NCBI RefSeq assembly: GCF_900539295.1
Contig: NZ_UQBH01000003.1
Span: 1 to 64,000 of the forward strand
DNA: 64,000 nucleotides
Direction of reading: 5' to 3'
Origin: an uncultured Megasphaera sp.
GTDB lineage: Bacteria; Bacillota; Negativicutes; Veillonellales; Megasphaeraceae
The position numbers and the translations under genes are program-made. The notes under the pieces were generated by a model. That model did not search any database. It was not told the DNA's origin and saw only the letters and a list, made by a program, of their open reading frames with translations. This document shows positions 42,767 through 52,372 of this stretch, in pieces. Position 1 is the stretch's first letter. Every line of letters begins with the position of its first letter.

Positions 42767-43249
42767 ATGGGAAAAGAAGAGATATACGCTTATTTGAAGG
42801 CCAAGGGAATTTCCTATGAGGTGACGGATCACGAGGCCGTTTTCAATATGGAAGAAATACGGGCCGTGGCCCTGCCCTATCCGCAGTGGGATGCCAAGAA
42901 CCTCTTTGTCCGCGACGATAAAAAGCAGCACTACTATTTGATTTCCGTCAAGGGCGATAAGCGGGTCGATTTGAAGGCCTTTCGCAAAGCCCAGGGCCTG
43001 AGGGCCCTTTCTTTTGCCTCGCCGGACGATTTGATGGCCATCTTGCATCTGACTCCCGGCGCCGTGACGCCCCTGGGTCTCCTCAACGATGGGGAAAGAC
43101 GGGTTCATCTCTATGTCGATGCCGACTTTAAGGATAACCTCATAGGCGTTCATCCCAATGACAATACGGCGACGGTATGGCTTTCGGCTGACGACTTGCT
43201 GTCTCTCATTCAAGAACACGGGAATGAGGCGGAGTTTGTCGACGTTTGA
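42767..43249 (+). CDS. YbaK/ProX-type prolyl-tRNA deacylase family protein
   Basis: 160 residues of the YbaK/EbsC/ProX deacylase superfamily, which hydrolyse mischarged (alanyl- or cysteinyl-) tRNA-Pro. Key pieces: GISYEVTDHEAVFNMEEI, AKNLFVRDDKKQHYYLISV (including the Lys of the active site), GLRALSFASPDDLMAILHLTPGAVTPLGLLND. ATG 42767 has AAGGAGG 6 nt upstream; an ATG at 42737 has no ribosome site. A single gene between two terminators. Confidence 0.9.
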   Translation: MGKEEIYAYLKAKGISYEVTDHEAVFNMEEIRAVALPYPQWDAKNLFVRDDKKQHYYLISVKGDKRVDLKAFRKAQGLRALSFASPDDLMAILHLTPGAVTPLGLLNDGERRVHLYVDADFKDNLIGVHPNDNTATVWLSADDLLSLIQEHGNEAEFVDV

Positions 43250-43471
43250 TCGATAAGAATCTCTAGACACAATCGAAAAAATGACCTCTTTACCTGAAAG
43301 CAGAAAAAAGGTATTATGGACGTGAAACAATACTTTTTGTGTAATTAACTTGTCTGTCTCTTATGATGCCTTGGTGCGGCCTTGGCCGAATTGATGGCAA
43401 AGGACCGCCTTTGGGGCAGATGTCTGTGTTATCACCGATTGGTGAAATCATGTGTAGAAGTGGAGGGAAAT

Positions 43472-44326
43472 ATGGAACGGATAATTGTAAAGCGCGTGAA
43501 GGGCTCTAAAGCCATTGATGGGGCAGGGGTCCACCTGACCCGCGTCTTGGGAAACGCTACGGTAGAAGCTTTTGACCCGATCCTCATGCTCGATTCTTTT
43601 GACAGTACGAATCCCGATGACTATACGGCGGGATTTCCCATGCATCCTCATCGGGGGATTGAAACGGTGACCTACCTCTATAAAGGGAAGATGGTCCACA
43701 AGGATACCCTTGGCAATGAAGACAGTATTTCCGACGGCGAAGTCCAGTGGATGAACTCGGGATCAGGGATTCTCCATGAAGAACAGGTTCCGGCGTCACC
43801 GCGGATTTTAGGCGTCCAGCTGTGGCTGAACCTGCCGCAGAAAGAAAAGATGAGCCGGCCGACGTACCGCCATATCGGCAACGATGAAATCGAAGAAATC
43901 AGCATCGAAGGCGGATTTATCCGTCTGCTGGCCGGAGAATACAAGGGCCGCAAGGCCCATCAGGGCGACCATCTGCCTCTCAATTACTACGATATTCATT
44001 TGGAAGCCGGTGCTGAATTCGTCCTCGAAACGAAGGCCGACGATTCGGTCATGGCCTTTACCCTCTTAGGCGATGCCGTCATCGCCGGCGAACCGGTGGA
44101 AGTAAAGACGGCGGTTAAACTTTCAGACGGCGAAAGCCTGACCCTCCAGGGGGCTGAAGGGGGCTCGCAGATACTGGTCATGCAGTCCCGGGCTCTTCAT
44201 GAACCCGTCGTTTGGGGCGGCCCTATCGTCATGAATACTAAACAGGAGCTGCAGCAGGCCTTTGAAGAATTGCAAAATAATACCTTTATAAAAGATCGGC
44301 TCGACTTTGACCCTCATAAGGGCTGA
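43472..44326 (+). CDS. Pirin family protein
   Basis: 284-residue bicupin. N-terminal cupin with the metal-binding set in FPMHPHRGIETVTYLYKG and GEVQWMNSGSGILHEEQ (His, His, Glu ligands), and a C-terminal pirin domain with ILVMQSRALHEPVVWGGPIVMN. Pirins are iron-binding proteins with quercetinase activity in some members; the function here is not known. ATG 43472 fits GTGGAGGG. The 222 bases before it contain no gene, and in-frame codons there have no ribosome site. Confidence 0.92.
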   Translation: MERIIVKRVKGSKAIDGAGVHLTRVLGNATVEAFDPILMLDSFDSTNPDDYTAGFPMHPHRGIETVTYLYKGKMVHKDTLGNEDSISDGEVQWMNSGSGILHEEQVPASPRILGVQLWLNLPQKEKMSRPTYRHIGNDEIEEISIEGGFIRLLAGEYKGRKAHQGDHLPLNYYDIHLEAGAEFVLETKADDSVMAFTLLGDAVIAGEPVEVKTAVKLSDGESLTLQGAEGGSQILVMQSRALHEPVVWGGPIVMNTKQELQQAFEELQNNTFIKDRLDFDPHKG

Positions 44327-44350
44327 GCCTTACAAAAAAGATGTGTTTTT

Positions 44351-44393
44351 GTCCCTTCCGGCGGCGAATATCCCCACCGGAGGGGCTTTTTTT
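44351..44393 (+). terminator. Terminator of pirin gene
   Basis: GTCCCTTCCGG pairs with CCGGAGGGGC, with a T run after it. Confidence 0.85.
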
Positions 44394-44517
44394 GCCCTTT
44401 TTCGAGGAGAAATAACCGTGGATTTGGTATTTAACTGAATCTTTGAAGGATTTTTTAGAAAAATGTCGAAATATATACAATAGCATTCATTTAACCACCA
44501 ATAAGGGGGTCCTGATT

Positions 44518-45714
44518 ATGAAAGGATTGAAACGATGTGTGTTGGCCGGGATGGCGTCTTGTTTGCTCATGATACCGGCTTTTTCCATGGCAGATGACGA
44601 TGCCGGCCGCGATGTGACGACAAAAGCTGCTGCGGCGGCAGCGGAAGTGACGCCGTCCCTGCCGGAAGACAATCAAGACAGCAGCCTTTCTCAAGCCGTT
44701 CGGAGTAATAACTATGACGAAGCCCTGCAGATCATGAATCGACAAATTGAGTCAGACTCGGACAACGCCGATCTGTATGCTCGGCGCGGCCTTATTTACT
44801 TGATGATGGGCAACTCGGACGAAGCCCTGGCTGATAGTGACAAGGCTGTTTCCTTGGCACCGGACAAGACCTATTTGTATCTTAACCGGGGTTCGGTCTA
44901 CGAACAGCGCCAGGATTATAAATTGGCTGTCAAGGATTATACTCAGGCGTTGACCTTGTCGAAACCGGGCGAACCTTATCAGGTACTGGCCTATTTTAAC
45001 CGGGCTCGGGCCTATACCAAGACCGACTCTTATGATCAGGCTTTGGCCGATCTCCGCCAAGGGGAAAAACTGCTGCCGTCTTTCTCAAAGAATTATTTCC
45101 TCGAAAGTTTGATTTACCAAAAACAAGGAAGAAAGCAGCTGGCAAAACGCCGTATGAATATCGGCACCATGTATGAACTCATGCATCAGGGCCATTATTT
45201 CTTAGCCGGCTTTATGGCTGAACAGAACGACCTGAATGAACTGGCCTTGAACTTGTTGAATAAAGCGGTTGAACAAGAGCCGGAAAATAGGGATGTCTAC
45301 TCCCAGCGAGGTTTGGTCTATGCCAAATTATCGCAGCCGGAAAAAGGGATTGCCGATTTAACCAAGGCTTTGTCCATAAAGGAAACGGCCATGGATTACA
45401 ACAACCGCGGTGAATGTTACCGCTATCTCAAACAGTACAATAAGGCTCGGAAAGACTATGCCAGTGCCCTGCGCTTGGCCGTAACCAATTCCGATTACCA
45501 TGCCGTATACGACAGTATGGGCCAGTTGGCTTTTGATCAGGGCGATTACAAGCGGGCTGTTGAATATTTGACCAAAGCCCTTTCTATCGCGCCTTATGCA
45601 GATGGCTATAAAACGCGCAGCCAGGCCTTCCAGAAACTGGGAGACAGTCAGAAAGCCGACCAGGATGAAGCCTCGGTTCAGGAAATGACTCAGCGCGAAT
45701 TGCTGTCCGAATAA
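44518..45714 (+). CDS. Secreted tetratricopeptide repeat protein
   Basis: 398 residues. Signal peptide (KGLKRCVLAGMASCLLMIPAF, cleavage near SMADDDA), an Ala-rich linker, then at least seven TPR units: ALADSDKAVSLAPDKTYLYL, KDYTQALTLSKPGE, ALNLLNKAVEQEPENRDVY, DLTKALSIKETAMDYNN, RKDYASALRLA, YLTKALSIAPYADGY. Probably periplasmic, perhaps a scaffold for cell-wall enzymes. ATG 44518 has AAGGGGG; the open frame could reach back to 44443, but that part is a promoter-like region. Single gene; next gene, also secreted, follows with its own promoter. Confidence 0.88.
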   Translation: MKGLKRCVLAGMASCLLMIPAFSMADDDAGRDVTTKAAAAAAEVTPSLPEDNQDSSLSQAVRSNNYDEALQIMNRQIESDSDNADLYARRGLIYLMMGNSDEALADSDKAVSLAPDKTYLYLNRGSVYEQRQDYKLAVKDYTQALTLSKPGEPYQVLAYFNRARAYTKTDSYDQALADLRQGEKLLPSFSKNYFLESLIYQKQGRKQLAKRRMNIGTMYELMHQGHYFLAGFMAEQNDLNELALNLLNKAVEQEPENRDVYSQRGLVYAKLSQPEKGIADLTKALSIKETAMDYNNRGECYRYLKQYNKARKDYASALRLAVTNSDYHAVYDSMGQLAFDQGDYKRAVEYLTKALSIAPYADGYKTRSQAFQKLGDSQKADQDEASVQEMTQRELLSE

Positions 45715-45743
45715 TTTACTTTTCAAATTCCCGCAAGATGTGG

Positions 45744-45749
45744 TATAAT
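45744..45749 (+). promoter_or_regulatory. Extended -10 box upstream of the M15-like gene
   Basis: TATAAT at 45744-45749 is preceded by TGG, which gives an extended -10-like sequence; the -35 (TTTCAA, 45721-45726) is poor. Spacer 17. Confidence 0.55.
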
Positions 45750-45815
45750 TGTAGGCGTTATTCTTGAGTGAAACTGCCTATAATATATACATCATCGTAT
45801 TGAAGGGGGAATTTG

Positions 45816-46601
45816 ATGAAGAAGGCTGTTATGGCGGCCTTGTCTATATGCTGCCTTATGGGTGCTGTTACGGTATCGGCAGCAGACGTACAGGTCAGAA
45901 CGGAGAAAACAGTATCTGCCGCAGTAGGTGCGGCAGAAGAGGCTCAGCACGAAGGGCCGGCTCAGAAAAAATATGTGCCGACGAAGACTGCGGAACACCA
46001 CGAAGGTTCGCTGAAAGATCGGGTTCACGCTATTTTGAATAACCAGGAAAGCGTTCCTGCCGCATCCACGACAGGCGAAGAAAAATACCATTATGCTGAA
46101 TCGACTCATGAAGCAACGGTCGTTACGCCTTGGAATCGCCAGAAGTATGAAGATCAGTATGAGTATCAGTATCAGCACGATTCTTACGATGCGGCCATTG
46201 CCAATGCCTATGCCTATCGCCGTGATTTTGGCAAGAGCAACCTTCGCAAATGGAGCAGCACTGAAGGGATGGATACGCCCTGGGACAGCAATCACACGAC
46301 GGATACGGTTCATTTCCAGAGTTCGACCATCGCCTTTTTGGACCGCTTGAATGCGGAAGCTCGTCAGGCCGGTATTTCCTTTATCATTACCGGCGGCGCT
46401 GAAGGCGGCTACCACGCCAGCGGCCTTTACTCCCATGAAAACGGTTATAAAGTCGATATTTCTGATGACGGCATCTATCAGGGCAGCAAGGCCTATGAAG
46501 TACTCCTCAATGCCTTAGCACCGTACAAACATCAGATTACGCATGAATGGGATAAAAATCATTTCGATATAACTATTTATCCGGAAAATTACCGCGGATA
46601 A
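45816..46601 (+). CDS. Secreted protein with M15-peptidase-like C-terminal domain
   Basis: 261 residues. Signal peptide (MKKAVMAALSICCLMGAVTVSAA) and a disordered Glu/His/Lys-rich region (residues about 25-130). The C-terminal part (residues about 165-261) has ISFIITGGAEGGYHASGLYSH with HENGYKVD (H-x6-D) and later WDKNHFDI, the His/Asp/His layout of M15 D-Ala-D-Ala metallopeptidases (zinc-binding). It may trim peptidoglycan, but the match is short and could be non-catalytic. ATG 45816 is chosen (AAGGGGGA upstream). Confidence 0.7.
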   Translation: MKKAVMAALSICCLMGAVTVSAADVQVRTEKTVSAAVGAAEEAQHEGPAQKKYVPTKTAEHHEGSLKDRVHAILNNQESVPAASTTGEEKYHYAESTHEATVVTPWNRQKYEDQYEYQYQHDSYDAAIANAYAYRRDFGKSNLRKWSSTEGMDTPWDSNHTTDTVHFQSSTIAFLDRLNAEARQAGISFIITGGAEGGYHASGLYSHENGYKVDISDDGIYQGSKAYEVLLNALAPYKHQITHEWDKNHFDITIYPENYRG

Positions 46602-46647
46602 GGGTTCCTTTTCAGAGGGGAAAAGGGCTCTTTTCGAGGCCGGAGGG

Positions 46648-46677
46648 AAGACTGTCTGCAAGGGCAGTCTTTTTTTG
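46648..46677 (+). terminator. Terminator of the M15-like gene
   Basis: AAGACTG with CAGTCTT around a 10-nt loop, then T tract. Confidence 0.88.
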
Positions 46678-46720
46678 ATGAATCGATGCCTTTATGAGGC
46701 TTTTTATTAGGAGACGGCAC

Positions 46721-47983
46721 ATGATGATACCAGATTGGGACAATTATTTTTCATCTCTCATCGGCGATGGGGCCTTTCAAGTTCCGGCCTTGGCCCTCGT
46801 CGTTTATCATGAAGGGCAGGAAGTGTACCGCTTTGCCGGCGGTATCCGACGATTCCGGCCGGACCCCTTGCCGATGACGGCTGACAGCCGCTTTCGCATC
46901 GCTTCCGTGTCGAAGATGTTCACTGTTTTTACCCTCCTGCAGTTCGTCGAAGAGGGCGTGTTGTCTCTTGATGACGACGTCAGCTCTTATCTTGGCTTTC
47001 GCCTGCGCCATCCGGCCTATGACGATATCCCGCTGACGCTGCGCATGCTGGCTTCGCATACGTCGGGACTGCGCGATGGTAAGGTCTACAGCATACCGCC
47101 GTCTGTCGGCGTCGAATCCTTTTTCAAGGCCGGCAGTCCTTACTGGGAAGAGGGGCGGCACTTTGCTCCCACGGGAGAAATGCCGGGACAGTATTTTACC
47201 TACTGCAACCTCAATTACGGCCTCTTGGGAACGGTCATTGAAGCCGTGACCGGTCAGCGCTTTGACCATTATCAAAAGGAGCACATCCTAAAGGACCTTG
47301 ACTGCTGGGGCGACTATGTGCCGGGCAATCTGACGGAAGCTGAATTTGAAAAGCTGGGTACGATTTACCGTAAGAATGGTGAAGGCGGCAGCTGGCAGGG
47401 GAGCATCGACGATTTTGAAGGCCGGCAGCCGGAAAAAGAGACGGTTGCCCTTCAAAACCCTTATGCAGAAATGGTCTGTCAGACCTATAAGCTCGATGGA
47501 TACCGACCGGGGACCAATGGCACTTTTTTTTCGCCTCAAGGCGGGCTGCGATTGTCCCTTGCTGAAATGGGGCAGACCCTCGAGATGATCCTCCATGACG
47601 GGGCGTATCGAGGGCGGCAAATTCTTAAGCCTTCGTCCTTACGGGAGATGTTCCAGCCTCAGTGGCAGTATGACGGCCATAACGGCAATACCTGCGGTCA
47701 GACGATTTTTTCCTATGGCTTAGGAGCATTCTTGGTGGACGGCAGCGGTCCTGCCCGGCCGTGCCGCGAAAAAGAAATTTCTCTTTGGGGGCACACGGGG
47801 CAGGCCTTTGGTCTCCTGTCGGGTCTCTTTGTCATACCGGGGACGAAGAGCGGTTTTGCCTACGTCATGAACGGCGAGGGAATCTCTGAAGAAGATCCGC
47901 GCAGCCTGGGCTCTTTCAGCACCAATTATATCTGGGAAGAGAAGGTCTTAGACGGCCTGTGCCGTTTTATTGACGGTCTCTAG
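46721..47983 (+). CDS. Serine hydrolase of the beta-lactamase/class C family
   Basis: 420 residues. SxxK active site SVSKMF (about residue 65), Tyr motif YCNLNYG, and WGHTGQAFG, the KTG-like third element. This matches class C beta-lactamase-like esterases and DD-peptidases. No signal peptide is seen, so it may act in the cytoplasm on esters or D-amino-acid peptides. ATG 46721 with AGGAGA 7 nt upstream; an ATG at 46694 has no ribosome site. The next gene is alanine racemase. Confidence 0.88.
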   Translation: MMIPDWDNYFSSLIGDGAFQVPALALVVYHEGQEVYRFAGGIRRFRPDPLPMTADSRFRIASVSKMFTVFTLLQFVEEGVLSLDDDVSSYLGFRLRHPAYDDIPLTLRMLASHTSGLRDGKVYSIPPSVGVESFFKAGSPYWEEGRHFAPTGEMPGQYFTYCNLNYGLLGTVIEAVTGQRFDHYQKEHILKDLDCWGDYVPGNLTEAEFEKLGTIYRKNGEGGSWQGSIDDFEGRQPEKETVALQNPYAEMVCQTYKLDGYRPGTNGTFFSPQGGLRLSLAEMGQTLEMILHDGAYRGRQILKPSSLREMFQPQWQYDGHNGNTCGQTIFSYGLGAFLVDGSGPARPCREKEISLWGHTGQAFGLLSGLFVIPGTKSGFAYVMNGEGISEEDPRSLGSFSTNYIWEEKVLDGLCRFIDGL

Positions 47984-48043
47984 GCCCTGTGCTATGATGA
48001 TACCAATACAATTGGAAAGTTCCATAGGGGAAGGCGATATACA

Positions 48044-49252
48044 ATGAATGCTTATGAAAGTACGATGAATTTTACCCGGCGGGCTGTCTGGGCTCAAATT
48101 GATCTCGATGCAGCGGCCCATAATATGCGTCAGATTCGCAAACACGTCGGACCGGACGTCAAAATCGCGGCCGTCGTCAAGGCCAATGCCTATGGACACG
48201 GAAGTGTCGAACTGGCCCGTACCTTTGCGGAAAACGGGGCCGACTGCTTTGCCGTCTCCAGTTTGGACGAAGCCGTTGAACTGCGGCGCTATGCTCACCT
48301 CGATAAGGAAATCTTCATCCTCGGCCACACCGATGCCAGGCGAACAGAAGAACTCCTCACTTACGATATCGAGCCGGCGGTCTTCAACTTGAAGAATGCC
48401 CGATTCTTTTCAGAGGAAGCTCAGCGTCTGGGCAAGATTCTGCGCGTCCATATCGCCATCGATACGGGCATGAGCCGCGTCGGTTTTCCCGTCAATGAAG
48501 CCAGTGTCTCCGATATCAAGACTTTGGCGGCCCTGCCGAACATCGAGGTCCGCGGTATTTTTACTCACTTTGCCGTATCGGACTGTAAGGATAAAACCTT
48601 TACGAACGAACAGTACGGTCATTTCCGCTGGATGTGCAAGCGCATGGAAGAAGAAGGCATCGACATTGCCCTTCGCCACTGCTGCAACAGTGCGGCTGTC
48701 CTGGAACTTCCCGAATATTACTGCGACATGGTGCGGCCGGGCATCATCATGTACGGCTGTGAGCCGTCGTCGGACATCGACATCACGCCCTATGACCTGC
48801 GGCCAGTCATGTCCCTGCGTTGCTGTATCGCTCACGTCAAGCTCATCGATGCCGGGGCCACGGTCAGCTACGGCCGTCACTACAAGGCTCCCGAACGCCG
48901 CAAAATCGCCACCCTTCCCGTAGGCTATGCCGACGGCTATTCCCGTATTTTATCGGGCAAGGTCGACGTCCTCTACCACGGCCACCGCGTGCCTCAGGTC
49001 GGGACGATCTGCATGGACCAGTGCATGATCGACGTCAGCGGCGAAGCCAACGTTCATGCCGGCGACGAAGTCGTCCTCTTCGGTCAACAGGGCGACAGCT
49101 TCATTTCCATTGAAGAAATCGCCGATGTCTGCGGCACGATTAATTATGAAATCATGTGCAACCTGTCTCGCCGCGTTCCCCGTGTCTATATGAAAAACGG
49201 CAAAGCCGTAGGCCGGGAAGAATATCTTTTTGACAAGCCCATAAGCGAATAG
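48044..49252 (+). CDS. alr: Alanine racemase
   Basis: PLP enzyme that makes D-Ala for peptidoglycan. AQIDLDAAAHNMRQIRKHV, the PLP-lysine motif AAVVKANAYGHG (about residue 40), RVGFPVNEASV, the Tyr region YGRHYKAPERRKIATLPVGYADGYSR, and the CMDQCMIDVSG block. 402 residues, slightly longer than average because of about eight residues before the core. ATG 48044 follows GGGGAAGG. Confidence 0.95.
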   Translation: MNAYESTMNFTRRAVWAQIDLDAAAHNMRQIRKHVGPDVKIAAVVKANAYGHGSVELARTFAENGADCFAVSSLDEAVELRRYAHLDKEIFILGHTDARRTEELLTYDIEPAVFNLKNARFFSEEAQRLGKILRVHIAIDTGMSRVGFPVNEASVSDIKTLAALPNIEVRGIFTHFAVSDCKDKTFTNEQYGHFRWMCKRMEEEGIDIALRHCCNSAAVLELPEYYCDMVRPGIIMYGCEPSSDIDITPYDLRPVMSLRCCIAHVKLIDAGATVSYGRHYKAPERRKIATLPVGYADGYSRILSGKVDVLYHGHRVPQVGTICMDQCMIDVSGEANVHAGDEVVLFGQQGDSFISIEEIADVCGTINYEIMCNLSRRVPRVYMKNGKAVGREEYLFDKPISE

Positions 49253-49257
49253 ATAAG

Positions 49258-49299
49258 AAAAATGCTGTCCTCGTGAGAGGAACAGCATTTTTTTTGTTA
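49258..49299 (+). terminator. Terminator of alr
   Basis: ATGCTGT and ACAGCAT with an inner CCTC/GAGG stem and GTGA loop, then eight T residues. Confidence 0.88.
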
Positions 49300-49394
49300 T
49301 AAACCTTTTATCATTCTTGCAAAAGTGATATAATATATGTAAAGAAAGCATATTAAAGTGCAAAAATACTCATAGGAAAAGGCGGTGTATTAGT

Positions 49395-50567
49395 ATGAAT
49401 TGGAACGAAAAAACAGCGGCAAATGTCAGGGCTATCAAGCCATCGGGGATTCGCAAATTCTTCGATATTGCAGCTCAGGTTGAAGGCGTCCTGTCCCTCA
49501 GTATCGGCGAACCGGATTTTGCGGCCCCCGATAAAGTTATCGACGCTATGAAGGCCAGCCTCGATGCGAAAGAAACGAGCTATACCGGTAACTCGGGCAT
49601 GATGGAACTTCGTGAAACCATCAGCGAAACCTTTGAAAAACGCTATGGCGTCAAGTACGATCCGAAAGATGAAATCCTGGTTACCGTCGGCGTTTCCGAA
49701 GGCTTGGCCATGGCTCTGTTGGCTATGACCGAACCGGGCGACGAAGTCCTCATTCCAGACCCTGCATACGTAGCTTATCCGGCAGCTGTTGAACTAGCCG
49801 GCGGGAAAGCCGTATTCGTACCGACTTATCCGGAAGATGATTTCAAACTGAGCGTAGCCGCTCTGGAAAAAGTCGTTACGCCGAAGACGAAAGCCTTGGT
49901 TATCGGCTATCCGAACAACCCGACCGGTACGGTTATGACGGCAGAAGAATTGATGCCTATCGCTGAATTCGTTAAAAAACACGATCTCATCGTCATGGCA
50001 GACGAAATTTACTGCGAACTCATGTACGGCGATGCTAAGTTCACGACCTTCGCCAAATTGCCGGATATGCGCGAACGGACAATCGTATTCAACGGTTTCT
50101 CCAAAGCTCATGCCATGACCGGTATGCGTCTCGGCTATATCTGCGCACCTCGCGACGGGTTAGCACCGATTTTGAAACTCCACCAGTATGCCATCATGTG
50201 TGCCAATACGACGGCTCAGTTCGGTGGCATTACGGCCCTGAAGGACTGCGATGAAGAAGTAGAAGCTATGCGTCAGGAATACGACCGCCGCCGCCAAGTT
50301 ATCTATAAAGGCCTGCGCGACATCGGCCTGCCGGTCTTTGAACCGAAGGGCGCCTTCTATATCTTCCCGGATATCCGCTGCACGGGCATGACTTCGGCTG
50401 AATTCTGCGAAAAATTGGTTCAGGAAGAAAAAGTTGCCGTCGTTCCGGGTACGGCCTTTGGCGAACAGGGCGAAGGCTTTGTCCGCATCTCCTATGCAAC
50501 CAGTATGGAAACGATCGAAGAAGCACTGAAGAGAATGGGCCGCTTCGTCGAAAAATACCGCAAATAA
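49395..50567 (+). CDS. Class I/II PLP aminotransferase
   Basis: 390 residues, fold type I aminotransferase of the aspartate/aromatic group. SLSIGEPDFAAPDKVIDAM, GYPNNPTGTVM, DEIYCELMYG, and the PLP lysine in FNGFSKAHAMTGMRLGYI. Substrate is not defined by sequence; often annotated aspartate or aromatic aminotransferase. ATG 49395 is preceded by AAAGGCGG. A terminator follows at 50613-50646. Confidence 0.93.
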   Translation: MNWNEKTAANVRAIKPSGIRKFFDIAAQVEGVLSLSIGEPDFAAPDKVIDAMKASLDAKETSYTGNSGMMELRETISETFEKRYGVKYDPKDEILVTVGVSEGLAMALLAMTEPGDEVLIPDPAYVAYPAAVELAGGKAVFVPTYPEDDFKLSVAALEKVVTPKTKALVIGYPNNPTGTVMTAEELMPIAEFVKKHDLIVMADEIYCELMYGDAKFTTFAKLPDMRERTIVFNGFSKAHAMTGMRLGYICAPRDGLAPILKLHQYAIMCANTTAQFGGITALKDCDEEVEAMRQEYDRRRQVIYKGLRDIGLPVFEPKGAFYIFPDIRCTGMTSAEFCEKLVQEEKVAVVPGTAFGEQGEGFVRISYATSMETIEEALKRMGRFVEKYRK

Positions 50568-50612
50568 TCTTACTTCTGTATTGCTTATCAACTGATTTCT
50601 CAAATTTTCCAT

Positions 50613-50646
50613 AAAAAAGGAGCTGTCCTGCGGGGCAGCTCCTTTT
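50613..50646. terminator. Bidirectional terminator between aminotransferase and flippase
   Basis: AAAAGGAGCTG (50615-50625) pairs perfectly with CAGCTCCTTTT (50636-50646). Both strands have T tracts, so it ends both convergent genes. Confidence 0.88.
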
Positions 50647-50662
50647 GTTGTGTCAGATGAAA

Positions 50663-52213
50663 TTAGATGAATCGGCCGATAAAGGGCATTTTGGCAGCAT
50701 CCTGACGGGTGACGCCGCCGCTTAAGACCATGCCGCCGATGTAGATGACCGAGCCTATGATACAGGATAGGAACAGGGCCAGGAACAGGCCGATATGGTT
50801 GAATAGGTAGGGGTACATGAAGTACATGGCAACGCCCATGATCGCCGCCGAGACGACGTTCTTTAAGATGACTTTGAGGTCGATGACGTAGCCGATTTCA
50901 CGGTAAATGAAGCACATGTTGAGGATGGCGGCGACGGCGATGTCGGCGACAGTCGCATAGGCAGCACCGGTGATGCCGAAGGCCGGGATGGCGACTAAGA
51001 ACCAGTTGCACATAACTTTGACGACAGCGGCCAGGACCATGTTGATGACCGGAATCTTCGGCTTTTTTAGGCCTTGGAGGATAGCCGTTGAAATCTGGTG
51101 CAGTCCCAAAAAGCAGATGGCGATGGCCACGGCCCGCGTGGCGTCGGCAGCGGCCGGCGCGTTGTAGATGAAGGTGACGATTGGTTCAGCCATGACGTAG
51201 AGGATGACGCTGAAGGGGATGGTGACCAGGAAGGCGATGCGCATGGACGTCGCCGTCCGTTCGCGGATTTCATCGTATTCTTTCAAGGTGAAGCTGTGGC
51301 TGATGGCCGGAACCAGGCTCATGGCCATGGCCGCCGTCAAGATCGTGGCCAAATTGATGAGCGGGACCGACATGCCCGTCAGGTAGCCGAAAAGGGCCGT
51401 TGCCTGGTGGGTGGCATAGCCGGCAGCTTCGAGGCGTCGCGGTACGATGAGCAGATCCAAATTGGAGACGACGGGGAGCATGATGCTTGAAAGGGAAATC
51501 GGAATGGCCAGGACGATGAGGCGCTTTAAGATGTACTTGATCTTTTCCTTTTCAAAAACCGGTCCGTCGACGGGGAGGGTCCGCTTCAGTTTATAATAGT
51601 AATAGACGAGAACCAGCCAGGCGGCAAGACCACCGGCACCGGCACCGAGACTGGCACCGCCGGCAGCATAGTCGAGGCCGTAGGGCAGGAGAAGGGCTGC
51701 AAAGCCCAGCATGACGACGACGCGGACCAGCTGTTCGACAATCTGGGACAAGGCCGTCGGCGTCATCTGCTGCCAGCCTTGGAGATAGCCGCGATAGCCG
51801 GCGATGATCGTCGTAAAGAAGATTGCCGGTGCCAGGGCAATGAGGGAATAATAAGCCCGGCTTTCTCGAATGATATGTTCATCGATAAGGAAGCTGGAGC
51901 CAAAGAACATGAGGACACTCAGGAAGAAGGCCGTCGTACACAGCATCGATAAGGATACGTGAAAGATGCGCTGGGCTCCGAAGTAATCCTGTTTGGCTAC
52001 TTTTTCAGCCGTAATAATGGAAATTGCAATGGGAAGGCCGGCACTGGAAATATCGAGTGCCAAGAGGTAGATCGGAAAGGCCATCTGATAGATGCCGATG
52101 CCTTCACCGCCGAGAATACGGGACAAGATGATCCAGTTGATACTGCCAATAGCTTTGACGACAAAGCCGGACAAGGTCAGGATCAAGGTACCCGAGATAA
52201 ACTTGTTTGCCAT
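50663..52213 (-). CDS. SpoVB/MurJ-type oligosaccharide flippase
   Basis: 516-residue polytopic membrane protein of the MVF/MATE superfamily, with about 14 hydrophobic helices. N-terminus FISGTLILTLSGFVVKAIG and WIILSRILGGEGIGIYQMAFPIY are typical of SpoVB/YtgP-like polysaccharide flippases; these move lipid-linked precursors of cell wall or surface polysaccharide. Start ATG 52213 with AAGGGG upstream. The genome is a non-sporeformer, so a wall-related role is favoured over sporulation. Confidence 0.9.
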   Translation of the reverse strand: MANKFISGTLILTLSGFVVKAIGSINWIILSRILGGEGIGIYQMAFPIYLLALDISSAGLPIAISIITAEKVAKQDYFGAQRIFHVSLSMLCTTAFFLSVLMFFGSSFLIDEHIIRESRAYYSLIALAPAIFFTTIIAGYRGYLQGWQQMTPTALSQIVEQLVRVVVMLGFAALLLPYGLDYAAGGASLGAGAGGLAAWLVLVYYYYKLKRTLPVDGPVFEKEKIKYILKRLIVLAIPISLSSIMLPVVSNLDLLIVPRRLEAAGYATHQATALFGYLTGMSVPLINLATILTAAMAMSLVPAISHSFTLKEYDEIRERTATSMRIAFLVTIPFSVILYVMAEPIVTFIYNAPAAADATRAVAIAICFLGLHQISTAILQGLKKPKIPVINMVLAAVVKVMCNWFLVAIPAFGITGAAYATVADIAVAAILNMCFIYREIGYVIDLKVILKNVVSAAIMGVAMYFMYPYLFNHIGLFLALFLSCIIGSVIYIGGMVLSGGVTRQDAAKMPFIGRFI

Positions 52214-52372
52214 AGTAACCCCTTATCTCTCTAGAAATTTATCACGATAACAACTAATTTTATCACATTTGCCAGGCCTTGTATATAGTCCTAGGCCGGT
52301 CGAAAGGCTTGCATCTTGCCGGTCTTTGTGCTAGTGTAAACGTAAAATCCAGATAGAGAAAGTGATGTATTA

